Below, one piece after another: positions 18,347 to 27,347 of a stretch of 27,365 nucleotides of DNA. The DNA is taken from the IMG/VR virus record IMGVR_UViG_3300005826_000134, positions 1 through 27,365 of that record; one strand, 5' to 3'. A program made the translations under genes and the position numbers. The notes beneath the pieces were generated by a model. The model was not told the origin of the DNA. It saw only the letters and a list, made by a program, of their open reading frames with translations, and ran no database searches. This DNA is from a virus. Within the stretch, counting starts at the first letter, position 1; each line of letters opens with the position of its first letter.

Positions 18347-21300
18347 TACTGTTGCGTCCTCTCCTGGAGGCCCTGCACGAGCTGGCGCTTGGCCTCCGTC
18401 TTCGCCAGCAGATCACGAAGCGTCTTCATGTTCCCCTCTTGGCCCTTCACCGCGGCGTGCTTGAGGAAGTACCGCAGCTTCCCCTTCTCCCGCAGCTCCT
18501 GCCCCGAGATGCGGTCCAGGGTCTGGGAGAGCATCAGCCTGGGGTTCTTGAACGGCAGGATGCCGAAGGCCGAGGAGAGCCAGTCCGTCTGGAGCTCGCG
18601 GTTCTTCACCCCGTCGAACAGGATCTTCCCGGCGCCCGAGTTCGCGTTCAGGATGTTCATCCTGTCCACCGACGAGAGGAATCGGACGTTGTCGATCAGC
18701 TCGGCCGCCGAGGACGGCATCTCCACCCCGAACCGCTCCTCGTTCTCGCCAGGGTAGTTCGATCGGTCCCGCCCGCTGTAGAAGCTCCGATTGAAGCTCG
18801 CCTCGAGGGGCACCCTGATGAACGGGTTCAACTGAGAACCGATGGTGTCCGTGAACTGCTGCCCCTCTCCACTGAACAGGCTCCGAACACCATTGGCCAG
18901 CCGGCCGAGGGACCCGATGGGCACGAAGGACCCGAACATCAGGAAACTCGGGTTGCCGTCCTTGTCTGCCTTCCAGGGGATGCCCAGCTCGTCCTTGACG
19001 AAGTTGGGCATCACCGTGTTCAGTTCCTGCTCGTCCAGCCCTGAGAGGCCCACAGCCGCGTCCCTGAGCTTCTGCCACGCCGTCACCGTCCCCGGGCGCG
19101 TAAGGAACGCCTCCACCTGGGACTTCACCGCGAACCTCGTGAAGCGGTAGAAGGGGATGAACCTGCCCAGGAAGTTCTTCTCGAAGCTGGTCAGTCCTGT
19201 CCCGACCCTCGAGTTGTAGGACCACTTCTTCACCAGGGCGATGGAGTCCTCCAGGGAGTTCCCAGCGTGCCAGTGAGAGAGGACGCCGATCAGCTTCGTC
19301 TGGTTGTCCCCCCACTCGGCCACGTCCGCCGCACGCCCGATGACGGAATCCCATCCCGTGCGGAACGCCTTGCCGAGCTTCGTCCTGGCGTCCGCGGCGA
19401 AAGCGTCGCCCATGTACCCAACGGCGTCGCCCAGCTCGTCCCTGATCCAGCCGCTGTTGAGCAGACCCTCCTTGTGCAGTCTGCTGACGAAATCGACCGC
19501 CTCGATGGTTTCCCCGCCGGGACTGGTGAGGGTCCCAACGGCCTTGACCGCCTCGTCGAATCCGCCCGTGAACTGCTTGATAGGGTCGTCGGCCCTCTTG
19601 ATCAGGGTTCCAAGAAGGCCCTTCCTCATGCCGCCGAGGAGCCTGTTCGCGTCCTTCCATGCCTGCGGCTTCCAGATATTCACGCCACCCTGGCCGAGCA
19701 GCATGATGTTGCTGACCCAGTCCCTGATCCTGGACTGGGGGAACGGAAGAGCGGTTGCAGCCTTCCAGAAGGAAGTGGCGTGATCCATGGCGTGGATGAT
19801 CGTCCCGGCCCAGTCGGGATTCGACAGGTTGGCCAGCAGTCCCTTGGGACCGAAGACTCCGTCGTAAGCCTCCTGGTGCATCCACTTCACCCGGGCTCCG
19901 CCGTACCTCTCGGCCATCTTCTTGAGCAGGTCCGGGTTCGTCTGAGCCAGCTCCAGCATCGGGAGGTGCCCGTTCCGCCGATGGGCCATGTAGATGCTGA
20001 ACTCGTCGGCGAAGGCTGGCTCGTCCAGCTTCTTGTTGAAGATGTCCCGCACCTTCTTCGACTTCTCTGCCGACGCGCTCCTCGCGCTGGCGAAGAAGTC
20101 CTCCCTGGCCGATCTGAGGTCGCTGATCTCCCTCTTCAATGCGTCCTTGAAGGTGTCGACCATCTCCATGCTTCGGTCGATCTCTCGGGACAGCGTGTCC
20201 TTGATGTCAGGGTCGCGCTCAGCCTTGAACCGCTGCTTCAGATCACGAAGGGCCGCCTCGTGATCCCGCATCCTCTCGCCGGCAGGAGTGTGCAGCGTCG
20301 CGCCGTCGAGGTCCTTCGCGCCGACGACTCGGAGATCCTCACGGAGGAGGTCGATCTGGCTGTTGACCGTCTGCTTCTTGGAGATGATCTGGTCAGTTGT
20401 CCACTTCCGAAGGTCCTGTAGCGCGATGTCCTTCGACGCCGCGGACTCGTTGGAGATGCCAATCGACAGGGCCTTGCCGTTGCTCAGGTCGTGGTACTTC
20501 GGAGCCTTGCCGCCAAGGAGAGTGTCTTCGGTCACCTCCATGATCGGCTTGAGGCCGAGCTGGATCTTCGCCTGGATCTCGGTGACGCCGATCTTCCCGA
20601 GGGTGTCGATGCTGTGGAGCATCATGGACCCGTCGTCGAGCGCGCTTTTTGTGATGCCGACCGTGTTCTGTAGCTTCGATCCTCCAGAGATCCGCAAGGC
20701 CCAGTCAAGGGCTGGGTTGGTGCCAAAGAACTCCGCAGTCTTGGGGTCCACCATCGCAATGGACCTGATGAACTTCGTCCCGAACACCTTGGACTCAACC
20801 GCTGCGGCTACGTCTCCACCCTTCTGAACGATCTTCCTGAAGCCGGTGGTCCTGGTGCCGATCTCTCTGAACAGAAGGTTCGCCTCGAACTTGGTGAGGT
20901 CGCTGAGCTTCCTGCCCTGGAGGAACCCAGCCATCCACTTCATGCCCCTGCTGGACACGAAGCCGGCGAACTGCTTGTTGATCAGGTCCATCCCCTCGGG
21001 GGTGATGTTGCGCGGCAGGTAGAGCTCGCTGACAGTGCCAAGGAGTCCGTCTACGCTCTCCTTGCGAGCCACCTGCTCCATGATGGAGCGGCCGTTCTCG
21101 ATGTACTCGAAGAGCTCCTGGCGGTCGATCTTCTCGTTGTTCAGTACCTTCTCGAGGACGGACTTCCCCTCTTCCCGCGCCCTGTCGAACAGCGTGACGG
21201 TCGCACCGCCAGCCTCCTCTGCGCCAGCCGCTCGACCCTTGACGCCAGGGCCTCCAGCTTCTCCAAGGACCCTGTCGGCAAGCGTGTCCCTCGGTGTCCT

Positions 21301-22566
21301 GACCCCCCTCGTGTCGTACTCAAGGTCGATCGGCCTCGCCTGGCCGTAGGCTTGGGCGATGACCTTCGCCTCCTCGTCTGGGAGGGTCGCGTTCGGGAAC
21401 CGCTCGATCCATTCCGCAATGGCGTCCAGCTTGTCTTCCGTGCTGCCAGTCTTCATGGCAGCAGCAAGCTCCTGCGCCACGTCGTTCATGTACTCTGTCT
21501 TGCCCGCGTACCTGCCTCTGCCAAGCAGCTTCCTGGTGACGTCCTCGCCGTTGGCGATCTCCTTGCCCTTGTTGATCGCCGTTCCGATTGCAAGCCCGTT
21601 GTCGGTCTCGTGAATCCCGAGTTCCGTGATGATCGAGATGGCGTCCTGAATGGTGCGGTCATTCTTAGCGAGCTGCCCTATCGGGCTGTTCACGTTCTTC
21701 AGCACCATCGGCATCATCTCGGCCATCCATGCCGTTGACTTGCCTGCGCCCGCCTGTTCAACCCTGCGAAGCTCGCCCCTCAGGATGGAGCCCGACATGC
21801 CTTCCCCGCCACCGACTGCGCCGATGCTGCTGAACTTCTTGACGATTGCCCCCGTCACGGGGTTCGTGTTCATGAAGTTCACGGCGCCCTCGATGCCGCG
21901 TGCGAGAGGGACGTCGAGAGCCGTGAACCCCTTGAAGACGAACTGTGTGTCTACGAACGGGATCTTGAACACCGAAAGTGCGCGCTGCCCAAGCTGGACC
22001 TGCTGCACCAGCTTCCCTGCGTCGGCTACGAGTTCCCCAGCGCCAGCGACAACGGACAGGCCCTTGAAGGTCTTGGCGCCCGCACCGATCTTGGCGTATG
22101 GCGTGATGAACGTGCCGAACGGGTCAAGCAGTAGCTCGCCGCTGAAGTTGATCAGGAAGTCACCGACGGTGTCCTGCTTCGACTTGTTGCCCCAAGCCTT
22201 CCTGATGTCAGAGAAGCTGACGTCATCGACAATGTCAAAGCCAGGGATAGCGTCCAGAACCTGTACTGGTGGACTGTTCTGTAGGAACTTCACCACCGCT
22301 CCCAGGAAGTCTCCCTGGACTACCTTCTCAGCCGCACCCTTGATGGACTGGCCGAACAGAAGCCGTTCTGGGATCTGGAGGAGCTTGAATAGGAAGTTGG
22401 TTTCCTCGTCGTCCTGCTGCCCCGCTGCGTTGATCTCCTCCTGCGTTGGCAGGAACGGCTGCAACGGATCTGGATTAGGGGACCTCCTCCTTCTTCGGAG
22501 CGGCGCCGACGACAGCGACCCGAATGATGTTTCCTGACTCCCGAAGTTTCCGAACTCGCCAGGCAT
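18346..22566 (-). CDS. Large internal virion / DNA-ejection protein
   Basis: This 1406-residue protein is by far the longest in the window. It is mainly helical: a Pro/Arg-rich N-terminus (PLRRRRRSPNPD), an Ala/Gly-rich helical region (about 130-230), and a long coiled-coil part (about 720-870; KFGAERDP-like segments with REISDLRSAREDF). A C-terminal half follows with aromatic-rich stretches (SVIGRAADVAEWGDN, FYRFTRFAVKSQVEAF). Podoviruses carry such giant proteins beside two or three smaller helical proteins, and together they form the internal core that is ejected with the DNA. The two genes upstream (22566-24127) fit that pattern. The end is near-basic. Exact family not established. Confidence 0.65.
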   Translation of the reverse strand: MPGEFGNFGSQETSFGSLSSAPLRRRRRSPNPDPLQPFLPTQEEINAAGQQDDEETNFLFKLLQIPERLLFGQSIKGAAEKVVQGDFLGAVVKFLQNSPPVQVLDAIPGFDIVDDVSFSDIRKAWGNKSKQDTVGDFLINFSGELLLDPFGTFITPYAKIGAGAKTFKGLSVVAGAGELVADAGKLVQQVQLGQRALSVFKIPFVDTQFVFKGFTALDVPLARGIEGAVNFMNTNPVTGAIVKKFSSIGAVGGGEGMSGSILRGELRRVEQAGAGKSTAWMAEMMPMVLKNVNSPIGQLAKNDRTIQDAISIITELGIHETDNGLAIGTAINKGKEIANGEDVTRKLLGRGRYAGKTEYMNDVAQELAAAMKTGSTEDKLDAIAEWIERFPNATLPDEEAKVIAQAYGQARPIDLEYDTRGVRTPRDTLADRVLGEAGGPGVKGRAAGAEEAGGATVTLFDRAREEGKSVLEKVLNNEKIDRQELFEYIENGRSIMEQVARKESVDGLLGTVSELYLPRNITPEGMDLINKQFAGFVSSRGMKWMAGFLQGRKLSDLTKFEANLLFREIGTRTTGFRKIVQKGGDVAAAVESKVFGTKFIRSIAMVDPKTAEFFGTNPALDWALRISGGSKLQNTVGITKSALDDGSMMLHSIDTLGKIGVTEIQAKIQLGLKPIMEVTEDTLLGGKAPKYHDLSNGKALSIGISNESAASKDIALQDLRKWTTDQIISKKQTVNSQIDLLREDLRVVGAKDLDGATLHTPAGERMRDHEAALRDLKQRFKAERDPDIKDTLSREIDRSMEMVDTFKDALKREISDLRSAREDFFASARSASAEKSKKVRDIFNKKLDEPAFADEFSIYMAHRRNGHLPMLELAQTNPDLLKKMAERYGGARVKWMHQEAYDGVFGPKGLLANLSNPDWAGTIIHAMDHATSFWKAATALPFPQSRIRDWVSNIMLLGQGGVNIWKPQAWKDANRLLGGMRKGLLGTLIKRADDPIKQFTGGFDEAVKAVGTLTSPGGETIEAVDFVSRLHKEGLLNSGWIRDELGDAVGYMGDAFAADARTKLGKAFRTGWDSVIGRAADVAEWGDNQTKLIGVLSHWHAGNSLEDSIALVKKWSYNSRVGTGLTSFEKNFLGRFIPFYRFTRFAVKSQVEAFLTRPGTVTAWQKLRDAAVGLSGLDEQELNTVMPNFVKDELGIPWKADKDGNPSFLMFGSFVPIGSLGRLANGVRSLFSGEGQQFTDTIGSQLNPFIRVPLEASFNRSFYSGRDRSNYPGENEERFGVEMPSSAAELIDNVRFLSSVDRMNILNANSGAGKILFDGVKNRELQTDWLSSAFGILPFKNPRLMLSQTLDRISGQELREKGKLRYFLKHAAVKGQEGNMKTLRDLLAKTEAKRQLVQGLQERTQQ

Positions 22567-23180
22567 TAGCCTCCACCGCCGAATATTCGGGATATCGCCT
22601 GTAGGGCAGCACCGAGGTCGCCCTGGTTGGGCTGGATCGCGGGCCCTGCGAACGGTGTCCCAGTGTTCGGTGTGAACAGGGACTGGATCTCAGGCAGCGC
22701 CGCGATGGTCGGATTCAGTTGGCTCAGGATCTGCTGGCCGAGATCGCCAACAGATGGGACGGCTCCAGGTCCAAGGATGTTGTTGGCGGACGGGTAACTC
22801 TGCTGGTTCGCGTAGGGCACACCGAAGGCGTTCAGGGCTCCCTGGAAGAATCCTCCAGCGCCTTGCCCTATGAGGGCCTGGAGCAGCATGGCCTGCTGGA
22901 TGGCTTGCGGGTCGATGGTCGGCACCTGCGGAGCCGCGGGCGCCTGCTGCTGCTGCTGAGGCTGCTGCTGATATCCCTGCGTCTGGGGGAACTGTACGAC
23001 CTGCTGAGTCTGAGGCCGGTCGAACACGTCGGGCACCGTCTGGCGCGTGCCTGCCTCCGACGACACACCACTGACATCAGAGCGAGAGCCTGTCGGAATC
23101 GGTCCGATCTGGATGCCCGCTACAGGCTGGAACGCTCGTTGGAGAAGAGTGCCTGTGATGATGTCGAGTGGTGTCGCCAT
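22566..23180 (-). CDS. Gln/Pro-rich virion protein
   Basis: This 204-residue protein has a hydrophobic-polar N-terminus (MATPLDIITGTLLQRAFQP), a low-complexity Gln/Pro stretch (QQQPQQQQQAPAAPQ, about 68-85, from CTG/CAG-like repeats near 22940-22975), and Ala/Gly/Leu-rich helices after it (AIQQAMLLQALIGQGAGGFFQGAL). Its last residues are glycines. It sits between two putative ejection proteins, so a structural or internal virion role is likely. No known motif. Confidence 0.55.
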   Translation of the reverse strand: MATPLDIITGTLLQRAFQPVAGIQIGPIPTGSRSDVSGVSSEAGTRQTVPDVFDRPQTQQVVQFPQTQGYQQQPQQQQQAPAAPQVPTIDPQAIQQAMLLQALIGQGAGGFFQGALNAFGVPYANQQSYPSANNILGPGAVPSVGDLGQQILSQLNPTIAALPEIQSLFTPNTGTPFAGPAIQPNQGDLGAALQAISRIFGGGG

Positions 23181-23182
23181 GG

Positions 23183-24127
23183 TTAGAGCACCTTATTGAG
23201 TAGCGCCTCAAGAGCCATCCCCTGAGGGCTGACGCCCAGAATAGGCTTGTAACCCTTCCCTCGAGACGGGATTGGATGCGGCTTGTTGCCGGTCGGGTCG
23301 TAGCTGTTCAGGATCTCGGCGAACGTCTTCTGCTTGCCGTTGGTCCCAGACTCGACCATCCTGGTCAGAAGACCTTTGATCGTTTCGCTGTCTGTGACCT
23401 CAGCTATCGAGGAGAGCAGTTGGATGCTCCTGTCCTGCCCCATCCTCCGGATGGCATCGTAAGTATCCTCAGCGATGGCGCCGACCTCGCCAGGCTTTGC
23501 CGTTTGCAGCCTGGCGTCCATGGCCCGCAGGATTGCCTCAGTCATGAATGCGCCTGGCTCCTGCTTGGCTGCCTCGAGAGTGAACTGTCGCACGAGGTCC
23601 TCATCGCCAGCCGTCTTTCGGAACTCATTGGCGAGCTTGTCCCTCGCAATCTCATGGTCCTGCCGCAAGACCGACAAGGCCCTCTGGGTTGAGAACTGCC
23701 GAGCATCAGAATCAGAGAGGTTCTGGTTCCTCAACTTCTCAAGGCTGAGCTGGAACTCGTTGGACGACTTCGAGATGGACTCTCGCAGCTGCAGTTCCTG
23801 CCTCATGATGGCCTGGTCTTCCTTCTTCTGCTCGTACGCAGCAAGGGCCTGGCTCACGTTGAAATTGTGCTTCCTCGCAAAGTCAGCGGCTGCCTGCCTC
23901 GTGTAGTCGATCTCTGCGGCAGCCTTTGGCTTCTCAATGTCCCGAAACCTCTGCCCCGTGAGATCCGCCAACGTCTTCTGAATGCCAAGCTGGCCCTCGG
24001 CGATAGTCTGCTGGCCCTTCTGCTCCTCGGCCCTCTGCTCCCTGTCAAGGCGGCCAGAGATGTTCGGGCCAAGGAACTTCGTCCCTTCGCTGAGCCCCTG
24101 CGCTGCACCTGCTGCGAACTCACCCAT
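23183..24127 (-). CDS. Coiled-coil internal virion protein
   Basis: This 314-residue protein has AGGAG seven bases before ATG 24127. It is nearly all helix, with heptad-rich stretches: LDREQRAEEQKGQQTIAEG, AEIDYTRQAAADFARKHNF, EQKKEDQAIMRQELQLRES. The N-terminal GEFAAGAAQGLSEG resembles the Ala/Gly-rich start of other phage core proteins. It is likely an internal or ejection protein partnered with the 1406-residue protein. Confidence 0.6.
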   Translation of the reverse strand: MGEFAAGAAQGLSEGTKFLGPNISGRLDREQRAEEQKGQQTIAEGQLGIQKTLADLTGQRFRDIEKPKAAAEIDYTRQAAADFARKHNFNVSQALAAYEQKKEDQAIMRQELQLRESISKSSNEFQLSLEKLRNQNLSDSDARQFSTQRALSVLRQDHEIARDKLANEFRKTAGDEDLVRQFTLEAAKQEPGAFMTEAILRAMDARLQTAKPGEVGAIAEDTYDAIRRMGQDRSIQLLSSIAEVTDSETIKGLLTRMVESGTNGKQKTFAEILNSYDPTGNKPHPIPSRGKGYKPILGVSPQGMALEALLNKVL

Positions 24128-24186
24128 GGGTCAACTCCTCAGAATACCCTGTATGCGCCTGTCGGCTGCCCAAGCCCAGGCTGGGG

Positions 24187-24798
24187 CTACTGGGTCCTCT
24201 GACCTCCGAAAAGGCTGCCAAACCCTCCTGCGCTGCCCGCTGCGCTGGTCACGTTGCCGAGCGTCCCGAAGATGCCCTGCCCGATCTGCTGGAGCGTGCT
24301 CGGCTGCGCGCCGATCTGGGCCAACAGGCTCCCCGAACCCAAGTAGGCGTTGGAGATGTCCCGGTCGAACTGGAACTGCTGGCCCAGGATCTGACTCACC
24401 AGGTTCACCGCGTTCAGGATGTCCGCCGGCCTCTGCTGCGCCGCGGCGATGTCGATGTCCCTCTGACCCGTGGCGATGTCCGAACCAAGCCTCGACGCCG
24501 TCTCTGCCCGAAGGCCATTCGCCGCGCCGCTCCTCACTCCGCTTGTCCCGGTCAGACCCGAGAGCCCCTGGTCCAGGTTCGACCTCGCGGCGTTCTGCGC
24601 CGTGTCCGCGACGTTCGCCTTCAGAAGGGCCACCACCTCGGGCGGCAGACTCTCCGGGTTCTGAGCGAACGACAGCGCCAGGTCCCGGCCGATCTGGAAC
24701 AGCGGACTCTGCTGGAACTCCGACTTCGCGTCCTGAAGGGTGCTGACAGCCTTCTTGCTGTACCGCTTCGCGGTCCCTGTCCCTTCGCTGCTACTCAT
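24187..24798 (-). CDS. Hypothetical helical virion protein
   Basis: This 203-residue protein has a basic Ser/Lys-rich start MSSSEGTGTAKRYSKKAV, helical centre (LALSFAQNPESLPPEVVALLKANVADTAQNAARS), Ala/Asp-rich helix with IDIAAAQQRPADIL, and a Gly-rich hydrophobic C-terminus (IFGTLGNVTSAAGSAGGFGSLFGG) that could contact membrane. These traits suit a podoviral ejection protein. It overlaps the GNAT gene by 8 bases. Unknown family. Confidence 0.55.
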   Translation of the reverse strand: MSSSEGTGTAKRYSKKAVSTLQDAKSEFQQSPLFQIGRDLALSFAQNPESLPPEVVALLKANVADTAQNAARSNLDQGLSGLTGTSGVRSGAANGLRAETASRLGSDIATGQRDIDIAAAQQRPADILNAVNLVSQILGQQFQFDRDISNAYLGSGSLLAQIGAQPSTLQQIGQGIFGTLGNVTSAAGSAGGFGSLFGGQRTQ

Positions 24799-25291
24799 TC
24801 GGCCACCTCCTCTCGTAGACCACGGCCACAGGCTCCCACCCGGTCCGCTCTAACTGTGCGGCCATGTCACGGTTATGATACAGGACCACCGTCTGCAAGC
24901 CACTCAGATCGTGCTTCCTCATCACCGACTTCATCCTGCGGACCAGTGGAGGGCCTGCCCCTGACCCTGGCTGTGCGTAGAAGTGCTGAACGGTCACGTC
25001 CGTCCTGTGGCCGTATCCGGCGACGTGGCCCTCTCTGAAGGTCAGGAGGCCCACGGGCCCACCTTCTTCCGTCTCGGCCAGCAGGACCACCGTGGAGGGA
25101 CTGATGACGCAGTCCAGGGTCGCCCGGTACATCTCGAGCGCGTAGGTGCCCGACCAGAACCTCGGAGGGTTCGTCTGCATCTCCACCGTGGCCATGGCCA
25201 TCCGCATGGCCCACACCTTGTGGATGTCCGCCGGCCCAGCCTCGCGGACGACGAGCTTGGAGACCTTCTCGGCTTCAGCTTGTTCGGTCAT
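24791..25291 (-). CDS. GNAT-fold acetyltransferase-like protein
   Basis: This 166-residue protein has the GNAT pattern: VVREAGPADIHKVWAM at the start, a strand VVLLAETEEGGPVGLLTFREG, then DVTVQHFYAQPGSGAGPPLVRRMKSVMRK, where the V-x-x-x-Y/F-xx-P-x-x-G-x-G-x-x-L segment is motif A for acetyl-CoA (Q-x-x-G-x-G/A equivalent: QPGSGAG), and ending TVVLYHNRDMAAQLERTGWEPVAVVYERRW. Podoviruses often have a GNAT-fold protein next to the internal core genes (T7 gp13 is known to have this fold), so a structural role is possible besides enzyme activity. Confidence 0.75.
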   Translation of the reverse strand: MTEQAEAEKVSKLVVREAGPADIHKVWAMRMAMATVEMQTNPPRFWSGTYALEMYRATLDCVISPSTVVLLAETEEGGPVGLLTFREGHVAGYGHRTDVTVQHFYAQPGSGAGPPLVRRMKSVMRKHDLSGLQTVVLYHNRDMAAQLERTGWEPVAVVYERRWPNE

Positions 25292-26897
25292 CGAGGATTT
25301 CCATGTTCTCCGACACTTCGTGCTGAAGTCGCACGACGTGTTTCTTCAGGTTCTCCAGCCACCAGACCAGCTTTGCAAGCTCCCTTGGAGGCGCCCCGAT
25401 CTGGATCTCCGAGATGGGGACGAGCTCTTCGATCCCAGCTTCCGCGAGGCCGGCGGACGAGGACCCTGGCGACGTCGATGCCGCGGTCCCCACAGGGTTC
25501 CCTGCCGTCCCTGTCCCGGCGGACTCCGAACTCGGTGACGTCGAGGCCCCCGTGGCCGAGATCGCCGAGGAGACCGTCCCGGTCCCGGCAGACTCAGACC
25601 CTGGAGATGTGGAGGTCGCGGTCCCGTAGGAGGTGACGACCCCTGTTCCCGTCGACTCCGACCCGGGCGACGTGGAGGCCCCTGTCGCCGAGATCGAGGT
25701 CACCCCTACGCCGGCAGACTCCGATCCGGGCGACGTGGACGCTCCCGTCCCGTAGGACGTGATGACGCCCGTCCCTGCCGACTCCGAGCCGGGGGATGTC
25801 GAGGCACCCGTCGCTGAGGTCGTGGTCACCCCGATGCCGGCAGACTCCGACCCAGGGGACGTCGAGGCCGCCGTCCCGTAGGACGTGATGACGCCCGTCG
25901 CCGAGGACTCTGACCCGGGAGACGTCGATGCCCCTGTCCCGTAGGAGGTGATGACCCCGGTCGCAGAAGACTCGGACCCAGGCGAGGTGGACGCCGCCGT
26001 CCCTGTCGTGCCCGACGATGCGGTGCTCGCCTCGTCGTAGCAGCCGCAATCGTGAGTCGTTGTCCGCGTCGTCCCGATGATGTCGGTCGACGGGATACCC
26101 GTAGCCGTGGCGAAGTCGATCGCTGCGGACCCAGACTTCAACGTGAAGTCGCCGGCCGACGGGTCGGTCCACAGATCGGTGTCTACCTCGCTGTGGATGT
26201 TGTTCGTCCCGTTGGCGGTCGTGTCTCCAGAGATGTTGTAGTCGCCGGTCGGAGATCCCGCGAAATCGCTGGTGCCAGAGTCGGTGACGACGCAGTTCGT
26301 GTTGTTGCGGGTGCCAGCGATGCCGCTCACGCGGGCGTTGTAGACGGTGCAGTTGAACGCCGTTGACGTCCCGAACCCCGGGAAATTGATCCCGTTGGCG
26401 AACCCATTTGTGCCAGCAGCAACACGATAGAACAGGCAGTTGACGACCGTGTACGAGTTGCCCGCATTGATGCCGTGGGCTGAGCCAGTTCCAGAGCAGT
26501 TGTCGATCACCGTGATGCTGTCGACGGTGCTCGTCGAGGCCGCGGCTATCGCATGGTTCGAGCCGTTTCCTGAATACTCTGCGCAGAACCCGACGATCCT
26601 GGCATAGACCTCGGCCAACTGGATACACGATGAGTTACCAGAACCCGTGACCTTGGCGCCTGTATCAGCCGCTGGGTCGTACCTCGCCCCAGTGTCGAAC
26701 GTCAGCTCTCGGTATCTGGTCGAGTCGGTGGTCGCGCCGAAGATGACAACGGCCTCTGCGAAGTCCACCGCACGCATCTTTCCGCGGCAGAGTTCGTCGG
26801 CTGTCGTCAGCGCGTATCCTGTATCCGCCTCCCACCCTGCGATCGTGCTCCAGTCCGGGCTTGTTCCTCCGATCGTCGTTTCAAGGACAGTCGGCAT
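25275..26897 (-). CDS. Beta-helix virion protein with tandem 21-residue repeats
   Basis: This 540-residue protein starts MPTVLETTIGGTSPDWSTIAGWE. Residues about 60-280 form a right-handed beta-helix with Asn/Cys/Gly turns (NCVVTDSGTSDF, DYNISGDTTANG) and close with SGSAAIDFATATGIPSTDIIG, the same kind of end module as in the plus-strand propeller fusion. Residues about 290-490 hold nine repeats of STSPGSESAGTG plus a short variable strand. The C-terminus (AKLVWWLENLKKHVVRLQHEVSENMEIL) is a helix that may trimerise or attach to the virion. It overlaps the GNAT start by 17 bases. A fibre or head-decoration role is likely. Confidence 0.65.
   Translation of the reverse strand: MPTVLETTIGGTSPDWSTIAGWEADTGYALTTADELCRGKMRAVDFAEAVVIFGATTDSTRYRELTFDTGARYDPAADTGAKVTGSGNSSCIQLAEVYARIVGFCAEYSGNGSNHAIAAASTSTVDSITVIDNCSGTGSAHGINAGNSYTVVNCLFYRVAAGTNGFANGINFPGFGTSTAFNCTVYNARVSGIAGTRNNTNCVVTDSGTSDFAGSPTGDYNISGDTTANGTNNIHSEVDTDLWTDPSAGDFTLKSGSAAIDFATATGIPSTDIIGTTRTTTHDCGCYDEASTASSGTTGTAASTSPGSESSATGVITSYGTGASTSPGSESSATGVITSYGTAASTSPGSESAGIGVTTTSATGASTSPGSESAGTGVITSYGTGASTSPGSESAGVGVTSISATGASTSPGSESTGTGVVTSYGTATSTSPGSESAGTGTVSSAISATGASTSPSSESAGTGTAGNPVGTAASTSPGSSSAGLAEAGIEELVPISEIQIGAPPRELAKLVWWLENLKKHVVRLQHEVSENMEILDDRTS
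25440..26010 (-). repeat. Nine tandem 63-bp-type repeats in the beta-helix virion gene
   Basis: Each unit encodes about 21 residues beginning (A/T)STSP(G/S)S(E/S)S. Unit 7 is two residues longer and the last unit is cut. In the middle of the tract the variable strand alternates between VITSYGT-like and T(T/S)xSAT-like versions, hinting at a two-unit duplication. Confidence 0.85.
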
Positions 26898-27343
26898 CAG
26901 GGAGCCCCGGCCACGGAAGCCGCGTTCGTCAACTGCGAGATGGGGATTCCTCTCGCCGTTGGGTCGGTCGCTTCGACGATGGTCGGCCCTACGCCTTTGG
27001 CGAGTGGCTGGACGAGACGAGACGCCTCCTGAAGCCTATCCCGCCACTCAGCGGGAAGGGATGTCCACCAAGCCTCGATGACTCTGGCCGATCGGTTTAC
27101 ACCCGTGTCAGCGATGTGCTCCCTGATGCGCCGAGCCTGGTTTGCCGTCCCCTCGAAAAGGAGAGCAACGGTCCTCGTGAGCTCGTAGTCTCCATACGGG
27201 AACGGCGTAACACCGTCATCCGCGACGGGGATGAACCCGCCTCCTGGAAGCCCCGCGGCCCTCCTGACAGTGACGACAGAGCCACGGGGCATGACAGCCC
27301 CGGGTCGCTCCTTCGTCTTCAGTTGCAGGAAGAACTCGGCCAT
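26897..27343 (-). CDS. Hypothetical virion-region protein
   Basis: This 148-residue protein starts MAEFFLQLKTKERPGAVMPRGSVVTVRRA. The N-terminal half has a Pro/Gly-rich beta pattern with the phrase PFPYGDYELTRTVALLF; the C-terminal half is helical (ARVIEAWWTSLPAEWRDRLQEASRLV). No family recognised. The stop overlaps the beta-helix ATG (TGATG). Position ahead of the structural genes suggests a head-tail or small structural protein. Confidence 0.6.
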   Translation of the reverse strand: MAEFFLQLKTKERPGAVMPRGSVVTVRRAAGLPGGGFIPVADDGVTPFPYGDYELTRTVALLFEGTANQARRIREHIADTGVNRSARVIEAWWTSLPAEWRDRLQEASRLVQPLAKGVGPTIVEATDPTARGIPISQLTNAASVAGAP

Positions 27344-27347
27344 GGCT

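Noticed and set aside
22940-22975. CTG/CAG microsatellite as a mobile or regulatory repeat
   Set aside because: It encodes the Gln-rich tract of the virion protein in frame and needs no further explanation.
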